Assembly (NCBI GenBank): GCA_034509425.1
Contig: JAVTVJ010000011.1
Coordinates: forward strand, 1,178,001 to 1,242,000
Reading direction: 5' to 3'
Source: Eopsaltria australis
Taxonomy: Eukaryota; Chordata; Aves; Passeriformes; Petroicidae
DNA length: 64,000 nt
The position numbers and the translations under genes are program-made. Of the stretch, positions 35,386 through 45,665 are shown one piece after another (the first letter of the stretch is position 1; each line of letters starts with the position of its first letter). The notes beneath the pieces are model-generated. The model was not told where the DNA came from. It made no database searches and saw only the letters and a list, made by a program, of their open reading frames with translations.

Positions 35386-36781
35386 CAGAAGGAAGGAGAA
35401 AAGAGAAAGCAAATTCTGGTTTTAATTTTTTTGTTGAATTCTGATTTAGAAAAGTGAGATATAGCTGAAATATTAGTTCTATTGATGCAAAATGAAAATT
35501 TCTGCTTTGGATTGGGGAGCCCATGAACTCAAACTGGCAACTTTTTACAAAGTCACCCCAAGTGCTGAGGAGGACATTTTTTTCTGACAATGCTCTTTTT
35601 TTCTGGAAAACATGCTCAAAATGCCTCTGTTTCACTATGAAGCAAAGATGATTCTGAAAACTTCAGAAGTTCACCTGTAAAACAATTTCTGTTCTTGGTT
35701 CAGTTCCTGTGAATGCCAAATGGATTTGGTATAATGGCACCTAGTAGAGGAAACTATGACACAAGGCAGCAGTCACATAACATTGACTTAAAAGGAGCCT
35801 GAAGCAGCATTGATTATTAGAAATAGATGTTCTTCTGCACATGTGCTTCGAATAGGTTCCTGCTGAAGAGATCACAGACATTTTAATATCTGTTTTAGCT
35901 GGGGCGCTAACATACTCCCTTGCTGGTTTATATAATCTTTCTCTATGTTTAAGCTGCAAATTTCTCCAAAGAACTGAGGAGCAGAAAGGTATTTGGCCAA
36001 TGTATACTGAAGCTGTAATAATGGGAAGGAAGGGAAAGAAATGTGAAAGAAAACCAAGTCTCGTAAATATATATTTTCAAGAGAGTGGTCACTAAAGAGT
36101 GATTTCAATTAAGAAACCCAAATACTTTTCACCAAAACCCCCAAACTAGACCACTGCATAATAGAACTAAGGAAATTATGAAGTAGCTTTGACTGTCTGA
36201 GTTAAATAGCAAGATGTAGAAAAGAATAACTCTATAGTAGTAGTTGACTCAAGAAAAAAGGCAGTGCTTGTCACTACAAATTATACACATGAAAATAATC
36301 ATGTGGATCAGTTAAGCTCTTTGAAGACCTGCTGCATATTTTCTGGAAAAGTGCCAATGCTTGTTATTTGACATTTTTTAAAATGAAAAATACTAAGGAA
36401 ATAGTTTCAAGAATTTAATATGACAAAATAATATGCACACTTATGCAGATGCACACAAAAGTTTTGGGTGTTTTAGTAACTGCTTGGCTTGCATGCTTTA
36501 GAAAATCTTGCAAACTGACAATAAAATTTTGGATAATGGATGTTCCCTAAATACTTTATCTTGATGAGATATTTTAAAATGCCGTTTAAAAACAATTTTT
36601 GGGATGCCCTTCCATGAAGGATTTAAAACACTGCGTAAAAATCTCACATTCAAAAGGAGCAAATAAAATTACCTGAACTTCACAGTCTTATTCCTTTTTG
36701 ATATGTAAAATAGTTTTGCAAATCTTTAGGCTCATAATCCCTTTGATTTGTCCTATTCTTGTAAGCACATTTTTATTATTA
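35386..36781. other. Unique AT-rich DNA, nothing recognised
   Basis: No gene or repeat family is recognised. Frames at 35312-35635, 35741-35959 and 35872-36108 (minus) are short and featureless. Confidence 0.45.
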
Positions 36782-36786
36782 TACAT
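36782..36786. repeat. Left target-site duplication TACAT
   Basis: TACAT immediately left of the LTR is identical to 37489-37493 immediately right of it. Confidence 0.9.
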
Positions 36787-37488
36787 TGTCCTGGGTTGAC
36801 TGTAAGATGCTTGTATCCCCAATCGTCTGTCCTGCTTATGCTGGGTATTAAGTTCTGTAGCTTTAAGTTAGGCCCAGAGAGACAGAGAGAGTGAAGAGAG
36901 TAAAGGCGGGGAGAGAAAACGCACACAGTTTGTCTACAGGAGTTACACCTTACTCCCCCGGAAATTCCTTCGGAGACTGCGCTTGAAGTGGGGACAGAAA
37001 ATAGAGATAAGCTCTCGGTGTGCTCTTGGAGTTCACAGCAGAGTGCTCTCGGAGATCTCTCAGCTTTTGCAGGGAGAGAGAGAGACTTTGTTTCTTTTGC
37101 TGGTTTTTTTTTTCCTTCTGGGACTGGTCAGCATCTCTGTGGTCCAAGACATCAGGACAATCCCCCCAGGGGCCCCCCAACTCTGCAGCCGGGCCTGGCC
37201 ATTGGCCCCAGCCTCTGGAGGGACTGAGGCTGACACAGCCACACCCACAGAAGGACTCTCTGGTTCCACCATCTCTTCAGAGAAAGGAGAGGTTTCATTG
37301 TTTTATATCATTCAATTTTTTTTTTCCATACTTGTGAATATTCTGCTTGTTAAATAAATAGTTTTTTCCACTTTTTCTCTAAGGAAATCTTTTCCCGAAC
37401 TGGTTTGGGGGAGGGGTGGCTGAAATTGGCTTGTCTAGAGGAGACCCCCTCGGAGGTTTCCTCCTAACATTTGCCCTAAACTAGGACA
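36787..37488 (+). mobile_element. Solo LTR (702 bp) with perfect 5-bp duplication
   Basis: Begins TGTCCTGGGTTGAC and ends CTAAACTAGGACA, giving a TGTCCT/AGGACA terminal inverted repeat with TG...CA ends. Identical TACAT flanks mark the insertion. AATAAA at 37353-37358 lies about 130 bp from the right end, as expected for a plus-oriented LTR with R and U5 after it. A GGCGGGG Sp1-type box is near 36905-36911, and a GA-rich run at 37068-37085 follows. A 5-bp duplication points to an ERVL-like class. No internal genes or second LTR are present. The overlapping frames at 36950-37357 on both strands, up to 124 codons, lie wholly inside it and are incidental. Confidence 0.93.
37353..37358 (+). promoter_or_regulatory. 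LTR polyadenylation signal AATAAA
   Basis: A canonical hexamer inside the LTR, followed by T-rich and then GT-rich sequence (TTTGGGGGAGGGGTGG from about 37404). It could end transcripts that read into the LTR from the left. Confidence 0.6.
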
Positions 37489-37493
37489 TACAT
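37489..37493. repeat. Right target-site duplication TACAT
   Basis: An exact copy of 36782-36786. Confidence 0.9.
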
Positions 37494-38833
37494 TTAATAC
37501 TGTGAGACATTTTGTGGAATGTGACAAGGGTTTAACATTTCACAGTCCCTCCAAACACAAAATAAGTTAGATAAAGGGTCATTCTGCCTAGAATAAAATT
37601 GCTTAACAAATCTTTAGTGGCTTAAGTTTCAAAATGACGTGCTACAGATCAGGTATTCACCACTTGACATGGTGCTGGTGGAAAAGGGCAAAATCATTCA
37701 GATCAGCTTGTCTGCCCTGCCCCACGCATGTGCATGCCTTAGTAAGAACAGTAGGAGATGCACTGTTAAATACATTTTAGAGTTCAGACTGCCAGCAAAT
37801 CGAGCTATAGAAGTGCAAATGAAGTGATTTAAAACATCAAATGATGTGTTAAGAAATTGACCTCTACATGAAGCCTGGTCTTTTATCTTTTCTGCTCTTT
37901 TTTGAAATGAGACCTCATGTTGGATAAAAGCAATAGGGTTCTATTAGACTCTTAATAGGCTTCCATCAATATGATTTGAAAAAAAACCCTGTCTGTGCTA
38001 GCAATGCAGATTACACAGGTCAGTTCCCCTTAAAATAATAAATCCAAAGGAAACAAAAAAACCAAACAAACCCTGTAACCTTTTGCATATTTTTGGAACA
38101 GAGATTTTTCTTTTAGAACAGTTTTTAAAGTGTGTAAGGAATCTGGATTGCCTGGCAAGTTGTGGTCTCTTGTGTTTTAGATCCAGCTTTTCCCGCAAAG
38201 GATTATGCTAGCAGCTCTGTATTGCAGCTATATAGGTGTTCTGTAACATTTTTATCTATAGAGAAATGTGCCTTGTGTTCACCTGCCTTGCAGAATGGGA
38301 GACTCCATAATAATGGCATGGTCTGGAGTTGAGAACTTAAACATTGCTATACAGGAAGAATAAGTAAGCCATGCTTACCTTATATATGTGCACAGCCAAT
38401 TTCCTCTTATTTCCCTGTTCTTTCACACCCCTGTCAACTTTGGAGAATCAGGTCAATGTAGACTCATGAAGTCATGCAGGACACCATGAAGACAATATCT
38501 TGCTGTAGTTCTGCTTGTTATACCTGAGTATATTAGAAGTATAATTAATCTTCTCATGAACAAAGAGCAAAAGAATCTTGATTACTTTCATCTGTCCTTA
38601 GAACATATTGTTGCCTCTATTTTCTTTTTAACGTGTGTTCATGCATGTGTATGATGTACTACATTGTAAATAAGCAAACAAAAGTATTTGGTCTAACTTG
38701 CTGCTAGAAAATGTTATGTTTATTGGTGGGAAGGAGAAAAAGGGAAATGAGAAGGTATTTTGTCTTGCCCTGCAGAGCCAATGAAAACATAAGGAAGAGT
38801 CAGGAACATTAATTGGCAGGAAACAACATACTT
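37494..38833. other. Unique AT-rich DNA, nothing recognised
   Basis: No gene or repeat is recognised. Frames at 37639-37827 and 37998-38198 are short and unconvincing. Confidence 0.45.
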
Positions 38834-39160
38834 AGAATCATAGATTCAAAAAACCATTAAGGTGGGAAAAGAACTCCAAGATCATCAAGTTCAAGCTTGG
38901 ACCAAACACCACTAGACCAAGTAAACCTAAGTTGAACATTGAACATTTGAGCAGTTGAAACCTGAACATTTGTAGGAATGAGGACTCCATCACCTTCCTG
39001 ACTGGCCTATTCCAGGGTTTAACAACCCTTTCTGTGAAGAAATTCTTCCTGATGTTTAATCTGAACCTCCCCTGGCACAGTCTGAGGCTACGCCCCCCTG
39101 TCCTATTGCTGGTTTCCTGGGAGAAGAGGCTGATCCCCAAAACACTTCCAGTGACTGGCA
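38834..39160 (-). mobile_element. CR1 LINE fragment, 3' end
   Basis: The left edge AGAATCATAGATTC is the reverse complement of the CR1 tail. Antisense CR1 blocks follow in order: CCATTAAGGTGGGAAAAG, AACACCACTAGACCA, TTTAACAACCCTTTCTGTGA (about 39018) and CTGAACCTCCCCTGGCACAG (about 39061). Similarity fades after about 39150. The 133-codon minus frame at 38838-39239 runs through the untranslated 3' part and is not a gene. Confidence 0.9.
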
Positions 39161-42100
39161 AGGAATTAAACAGGTTCTGCCGCTCAGCCAGGACCGATGC
39201 TTGACCCTGCTTTCCTTGCATATGTAAACTGGCACCCAAATCCTCCTATCCCATGGGAGGCTTGAGACATGGTAAGTGAGCACCACTAATAACTAAAAGC
39301 TACCATGAAACTCTACACATTCTCTAGAAATAAGCACACATACCTCATATTCCTTTCTCCCCTTATGCTCTGAACAAGTTTTTTATTTTATTCAGGAGTT
39401 TCATGACTTTAACCTCTCACATAAAGTTTTAAGAAATAACTTTGCTTTATACACTAAATAATTTCTAAATTCTTGCAACAAGAAATGCATTTTCTACTGG
39501 CTAACCATGTTTGACTTGACTCAGCCTAAACTCTGAAAGAAAAAGAAATAATAATAAACAACTAGTAAATTAGTAAGCCATCACGCAGAGACTTGACCTT
39601 CATTATACGATTTTCTAATAAATGTTATAGTAAGTATTATAATAATAAAAAGGCGACCTGAGCATTCACTTTCATTTTAATCAGAGAGCAGCTGAGAAAT
39701 TGTCATAATGGAATCAAGATGGTTTCATCCTTGATCTGTTAAGGTCCTCATTTCCCTTCATATCTTCCCAAACTCACTCCTTAAATCCCACATGCCAGAG
39801 GAAATATTCATATATTCACTATGTAATTAGAAAATTTCAGACCTCATTTGGTTGTATAAAGCATAGTAATTAGCTCAGTAAAGGATATTTCTTTTCTGCT
39901 GTTTTGGTTGTTTTCTTTATGCGCTGCCCAAGTTTTACTGAAAAGCCCCAATAAGCTTTGAAAAATTATAGACCCTTTGATTTCAGAAAATGTTTAGAAA
40001 TGGGAAAAAAGACATGTGCATGCAACTGTACAAAAGAAAGAACTATTATGAATCTTTGAAGGATTGCTAGAAGGTTTTATCGGTACGTTTGAGTTTATTC
40101 TGTCTTGTCCTATTCTTGTTATTTTCTTTATAGATCACGCATCTTTTTGATAGCAATGTAATTGAAAAATGCTGGAAGGTGAGAATATGTGGAGTGTTCA
40201 CCTCTGTATGTTTATCAACTGACTAAATATAAAAACCACATTGTGAATGATTTCATGGTTATTTCTTTAGAAGCCCTTTGATAGAAGGTCAAATGCACAA
40301 GTTGTGGGAAGTTTCCATAGCCAACCTTCATCTTATTGTAGATGAGTGAGTTCAGTGCCACTCCTCCACAATGAAAAAAAAGTCAAGCAAACCAATTCAG
40401 ATTACCTTAATAAAAGTGTGTGTAACTTAACAATAATACTTTTTATTTATATATGCAAATACACTTCTCTAGTTGTATTTGCATTTATAGTGTAGATAAA
40501 AAAACCCACATTTTTTTTAATTGAGGGAAGACACCTACCTGGTTTTGAGTTACATTGCTGGTAAGCCTACAAGATGAATCACTAGAAATCTAAAAATCTT
40601 TGTCTTGAAAAGAAACTGGAATAAGTAACTCCTAATGTATGTCTGGTGTATGAGTCATAATCCAGTGTTTTCAGTATCTGTCTTAACCAGCTCCTTCGTT
40701 TCTAGATAACTGATTCTATTAGTGTCAAAGAGTAAAACAGAGTATTTAATATTTAAATATTGAAACCAAGTTTTCTACGGCTAACTGAGCATAATGTCCT
40801 CAAGGGAGTACAAAAATCCAGCAGGTATTTCTATAAATGACAAATGTACTTACAATACTACCTGTTAAGAGCTACGGGAGGGAAGTGCAATAGATGGTAT
40901 TTATGTAGGACATGTGTAGTGACAATTGTAGCTTAAAGATAGCTCAGACCTAACTTTCCATTTCCTTTATTTTGCAGTTGAAGCTGGCTAAGTTTTCTGC
41001 ACAGAGAGATAACTTATGCATTAAAGCTTGCAATCAGTGTTATAAAATTATTTGAATATATATATATATAAATATAAAAGAAAGGTGTATTTATATTCAA
41101 TAATTTTTACCTGTCATCCAGGCAAAACTGAACTCTCTTAAAGTATAAAATGTAGCTCACTGTTGTTGGTATGGCTTGGGAGACCTAGATTTTTGTGGAA
41201 TGGGTGATGTGTTTTTCTTTGGAAAATACATGGGAGCTGTGCTGAGGCAAAAATTGGTTTCATATATTGGAAAATATCCCAAACATAAAGTTTTCATTAT
41301 AGTTTTTCATTCTTCCCATCAATTCAATTCAATTCCTCACATAGACTATTTTCGTGTGTTTTTAAAATGTGAGCAGCATTTTTTTCAAAATGTTTTGTAT
41401 ATCTTGCTAAGTCTCTGCCCAGCAACCATACTATGGATGGTAAATTCCTTATGGTAAGAAGTCTTTTTCCTTTAGTCTTGTAAATACAGTCTCAGATTTA
41501 ATACACCTGTATTGTTGCTTCTGATGCCAGCTGTAGTATTGTTGTTTCATAATTTAGAGGCACTCCATCACAAGCTTTCATTTTTCCTTATATTGGTGAT
41601 GTTTAAGGTGTCTGGCTATTTTTGATTCAGAATAATGTGGTTGCATTGCCATCTTTTGTTTGAGAACTTAGTTCTTCATCAAGCCTAAATGACCCTTGGA
41701 CGTCTAGATGGTAACATTAGAATAAATATCTACTGATTACGTGTCAGCTTCCGTCCCATGAGAAAGCCTCTGAAATGGGAAACCTTGGCAGGTTGAATTG
41801 ATTAATGCCTTAAGTTTTGTAGGCAAAATGTTTCAATGTACCAGATGTGCATAAAATTGTGACTGAATCATTTTTTCAACTCCTCTAAGCTCCTCTTTGC
41901 TTGCTACCATTTTTAAAGGCAGAGTGACATCTCTTCTTTCTTAGCATGTTCTTAATTGAATATAAATAAACCATGAATGGCCTCACTCCATATCTGTAAA
42001 TGCATACTGAAAACCAAATGCAAGAAATACATTTTGTTAATGCAGGAATCATAAATGCTGTAGAATTAATTTTAGCAGCTAAGTGTTCATTTTCAATAAC

Positions 42101-44035
42101 CTCTGTTTCATAATTCTATAATAATTATTTAAATAACGTCCCTGGTTATTTGGTGATTAGCACATTTTAGTGATTAAAAGATTCATTCATTAAAAAGAAA
42201 TGTGTATTTTTCCTTATGGCATGGTTCTTCTCTATTCCTTGGTTAGAATGGATAAAAAGAACACGGAAATTTAGACAAGTACAAGCTCTGTGCTTTAGAG
42301 ACAAGTTATCTATCTGTCTGTACTGTTCAGCAGAACAGACAAATGTTCATGGACTCCCATTAACTGCTTCTCTTCCTTCACATCTCTTTTAAAACTGAAG
42401 GGAAAACCTCTGCCCTACTTCTGTCTCATGCTAAAATACTACTTGGCCTTAGCTGTGCTCCCAGTCTACATCTCTGTATTTGGAGCGAATGTAGAGCCTT
42501 TCTGTCTTGATGGGTTTTTGGGAAGTTTCATATCAAATAGGGAGTGGAGTATGGAATCTCCACTACTTGCTCCATCTCAGGTCACTGTGACACAAAGAGA
42601 ACTTGAACAGCAGATTACAGCTTAATGAATCAGCCTGTAGGTACCATTTGTATGATTTTTGCTCTCAAATTTCCTTGGTTTAATTCTGGAAAGAGAAGGT
42701 TCAAGTGGATATACACATGTTAAATTTTTAAAAGCTGGGGGTTTTCCTGTGTCTCCTCTGCTTCTTATTTTTGCAATACCAGATCACTATCATTTTCTTT
42801 TTCCAGGAACAGGCTCCAGCACAAAAGAGGTCTTCTAATTCAGATGCTAAAACCAGACACAATTGGACATCTAGTCCTGCAGCTTGAGCATGATAATACA
42901 GTACAGGAGGCTCTTAATCTTAAAGAGTTAAACACAAATTTATTCGTATTCTAAATTACAGTTTCAGAAGACAAGCAAATGGCATGACTAAATGTAAACG
43001 CAGAAAATTAAACTCCTTTGATTTTAAATTAGAGTTTTGTAGGCAGCTGTACATCAAAATAAATAAAATGAACAATTAAAATCATATTTATTGTCAGAAA
43101 TCTCAATATTCATCATAATACCAGTCTTAAATCATTAATTCAGTACCACTGTAACTCCCAACTGTGTGTCCTGGTTTTGCCTTTGACTCAGTTTTCTGAT
43201 GAGAAAGAAACCAGGAAAAGTCAGTCTCGGAAGTGATCTGTACTGCAGGAAGTATAATAGCTTCCTTTTTTGGGTGCCAAAACCAATGGGCAGCTGGTGT
43301 TGAATTGTTCTCTTAAAATGTTAGAAAGAATGTTATATAGACAAGAAATGTAGGTTCACCTCTGCTGCTACATGAAGTATATCATAGATAATTCTTCCAC
43401 CTAGAAATCAGGTTTAACCTGACACTTACTAGTACGATGTGCTTTTCACAAAACTCCAGTAGCTCCTTGATACATATGGGAAAGTGCTATTTCATCCTTA
43501 AATGTTTCTGAAAATTCATTGGGAAGGTAGGATTATTTGCTTATTATACTTAAGACCCAAAGACTACTGCCATCCCATCTACTAACAGACACATCTCTAT
43601 TCTTTCTTTCATGAGAAATGAGAGTAGGCTCAGTTATATCCATGTCAGTAGGCTGCATTTACTTGAAATAATTATCTAAGTATGTAATGGAAAAAAATGT
43701 GGAAGGAAAGAGGTCAGCATAATTCATCTAAATATAAGTTAGTGAATTAAAAACTTATTTTCTTGTCTTCCTCATTGCTTTTTGAAATCTCACGACCATC
43801 CTGCATATTCCTGATGCCTCTGCATTTTAGACTGGATTATGTGTTCATTTCATAAAGAGAAGATAGAAGAATAGCCAGTGCAATTGCCACTGCAACTGCC
43901 TCTGTCTGTCTCCTTTCTCTAAAGGGCATGAGCTATCTCGGGTAGGCATAAGCTGCCTGTTATCTGAGTTCAGCAGCAGGTCAGTTCTTTTCTCAATAGG
44001 TTTCACTACAGCCAGAATCAGCTAACACAGTTTGG
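39161..44035. other. Unique AT-rich DNA with one octamer palindrome
   Basis: About 4.9 kb without a recognised gene or interspersed repeat. It contains a donor-like ATGGTAAGTGAG near 39269-39280 with no matching exon, an AT repeat at about 41057-41072, and a possible LTR-like start TGTCCTGGTTTTG at 43167 that is not followed by further LTR similarity. The frame 41176-41457 is hydrophobic and unassigned. Confidence 0.4.
40453..40484. promoter_or_regulatory. Inverted pair of ATGCAAAT octamers
   Basis: ATGCAAATACA at 40453-40463 and its perfect reverse complement TGTATTTGCAT at 40474-40484 are separated by 10 bases. ATGCAAAT is the known binding octamer of POU factors (Oct1/Oct4 type), so each arm holds one site in opposite orientation. 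Binding here is inference; the motif is also expected by chance in AT-rich DNA, but a perfect inverted pair is less so. Confidence 0.45.
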
Positions 44036-44082
44036 TTTTTTGGGGTTTGTTTTTTTTGTTTGTTTGTTTTTTGTTTCCTTTT
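44036..44082. repeat. T/G-rich low-complexity tract
   Basis: TTTTG-type sequence ending in a T-rich run that doubles as a polypyrimidine-like tract before an AG at 44085-44086. Confidence 0.85.
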
Positions 44083-44086
44083 ACAG

Positions 44087-44398
44087 GAGGAGAAAGCAAA
44101 GAAACTTAAAAACACAATTGAGGCTAAACAAGTCGATGGGAACCAAGGGACCAGTTCTGAAAAATGGCTTATTGGCCAAAGTTTGTACCATATTGTAGAA
44201 GTATTTTCCACAGAAGTGGAGCTTTTTGACAACAATACTAATTGTATGAGTATTTTGAAGGATTTAAAGTATTCTTATATTCCACTCACTGACAATATCT
44301 TTAAGACTTACACCATCCTGTCTACTACAATAAACTCTAATTTATCTGTGTTTACTATTCTAAACCACTTTCTCAAGGAGGCAGGGTATATTTACTAA
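44087..44398 (+). other. Exon-like open frame after a strong splice acceptor (speculative)
   Basis: TTTCCTTTTACAG ends at 44086. The frame continues from there for 103 codons to TAA at 44396-44398. It starts EEKAKKLKNTIEAK, a charged, helix-like beginning unlike most translated AT-rich DNA here. The rest is Ser/Thr/Asn-rich with no domain I recognise. It lacks an obvious donor before the stop, and the only AT-rich DNA after it is a microsatellite, with no clear polyadenylation signal close by. It could be a terminal coding exon of an unknown gene, but chance is at least as likely. Confidence 0.2.
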
Positions 44399-44505
44399 TT
44401 ATATATACACATGTGTGTGTGTATGTATATATATGATATAGTATGTTATATATTATATATAATGTAATGTATGTTGAGAGTTTATATGCATGTGTATAAA
44501 AAGAT
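44399..44505. repeat. Imperfect AT/TG microsatellite
   Basis: Alternating pyrimidine-purine sequence with (TG)6-type and TATATA blocks, decayed in its right half. Confidence 0.8.
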
Positions 44506-44622
44506 TCATATTTATTCATGTCCTTATTTTAGGAAGGAAACTACCCTCTCCTGTCATTTTTTGTGAGCTTGCATCCTGGAACTCTCTTCTTTTCTTCCTA
44601 TTCATTTATGTTCATCACTGTG

Positions 44623-44755
44623 TTTTCTCCCTTTGGTCATAGAAAAGATCATACAACACTTCTCAGTGGGTTTTCTCCCTACAGTCACAGAAAATATCAT
44701 ACACTTCTCACGGGGTTTTCTCCCTGCAGTAAAAGAAAAGATCATACAACACTCC
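44623..44755. repeat. Three-copy minisatellite, 48/45-bp units
   Basis: Units at 44623-44670 (48 bp), 44671-44715 (45 bp) and 44716-44755 (40 bp, partial) each begin TTTTCTCCCT and contain AGAAAA-ATCATAC. Unit lengths are multiples of three, so the plus frame 44563-44787 reads a repeated 'FSP-S-RK-HT-LL' peptide. I have no evidence that it is translated. Confidence 0.85.
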
Positions 44756-45397
44756 TTCCATGTCTACTGACGCAAAATCAAACATAACATTCACTCACTT
44801 GTTCTTTTCCTGTTATCCCTCCTGCTAACCTTTTAGAAGGTTGTCTTGTTTCTCCTCCCCTAACATTTATCCTTCCTTCACTTTTTTTTTTTTTTGTCAA
44901 TGTTTTTGCTTTTGATACCTGCCTATCTTTAAAATTTAGGGAGAGAACAACTTCACTGAGTTAATGGGACCCCTAAACTAATCCTATTAATGTTGCTTTA
45001 CTGACTGGAGTCAGTATTTAATCTCCTTAAACTTAGGGGGTTTCTCTTGCGTGTTCAGAAGTACATGAGAAGAACCTCTAGCTTTCCACTGTTCTTCTAA
45101 AGGTTGGGAGTGCCATAGATTTCACTGGGAAGGTAAATGGGAGCAAGGCTAAGAGTTAAGTATTTGCCTTATATCCAACTACCACCAGAAGGTTCCATAA
45201 CCAGTACAAGTCATAAATTTACAAGTAACAATGGGGCTCATCACAGCCTCAGTCTTGGGAAAAATGAATTTTTCTGGCTACTATGAGAAAGTGAATAACA
45301 TAATGTGGGCATTTTTAATTGAATTTCAATAATTGTTTTTGAGGAAGTTTTCAGCATTTCTTATGTATAACATATATATTTAATCATCCAAGATGAC
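44756..45397. other. Unique DNA, weak hint of an ancient repeat
   Basis: A T run lies at about 44882-44895. Around 45105-45170 the text 'GATTTCACTGGGAAGG' loosely recalls ancient reptile/bird LINE 3' sequence, too weak to call. Nothing else is recognised. Confidence 0.35.
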
Positions 45398-45518
45398 TTT
45401 GGTGTGGTTTTTTTGGTGTTTTTTTCTTTGTTTTTTTTTGTTTTGGTTTGGTTTTTTTTGGTCTGTTTGTTTTATTTTTGTTTTATTTGTTTGTTTTGTC
45501 TGTTTTGTTTATGTTTTT
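45398..45518. repeat. T/G-rich low-complexity tract (TTTTG-type)
   Basis: About 120 bp, mainly TTTTG, TTTGG and GTTTGTTT units with a few A and C. It resembles the tract at 33504-33615. Confidence 0.9.
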
Positions 45519-45600
45519 CATTACTTTTTTAATAGCAAGCCTAGAAAGTGACATAGCATAAAAGAAAAATATTTGCTTCTATACATATGGGATAAGTCCA

Positions 45601-45665
45601 TGTGCTGGTTAATTTTCTTCACAGTAGATTGCATGGTGCCATGATTTGGATTTGTGCAAGTAGGC
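45601..45665 (+). mobile_element. LTR remnant, same family as the 26.7-kb LTR
   Basis: TGTGCTGGTT at 45601-45610, TAATTTTCTTCACAGTAG at about 45610-45627 and GATTTGGATTTGTGC at about 45643-45657 match, in order, the first part of the minus-strand LTR at 26681-27273. About 15 bases expected between the first two blocks are missing. The similarity stops after about 65 bp, so the copy is truncated and old. Confidence 0.7.

Noticed and set aside
36950..37357. Five overlapping frames on both strands, up to 124 codons
   Set aside because: All lie inside the solo LTR 36787-37488, whose GC-richer sequence lowers stop frequency; solo LTRs do not encode proteins.
39262..39282. Strong donor-like ATGGTAAGTGAG
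   Set aside because: No acceptor or open frame of sensible phase lies upstream; the preceding DNA is an antisense CR1 tail and unassigned sequence.
43167..43300. TGTCCTGGTTTTG resembling an LTR start
   Set aside because: Only about 13 bases match; no LTR end, duplication or further similarity follows.
45105..45170. Possible ancient LINE 3' fragment
   Set aside because: Only one short phrase is suggestive; a profile search would be needed to call it.
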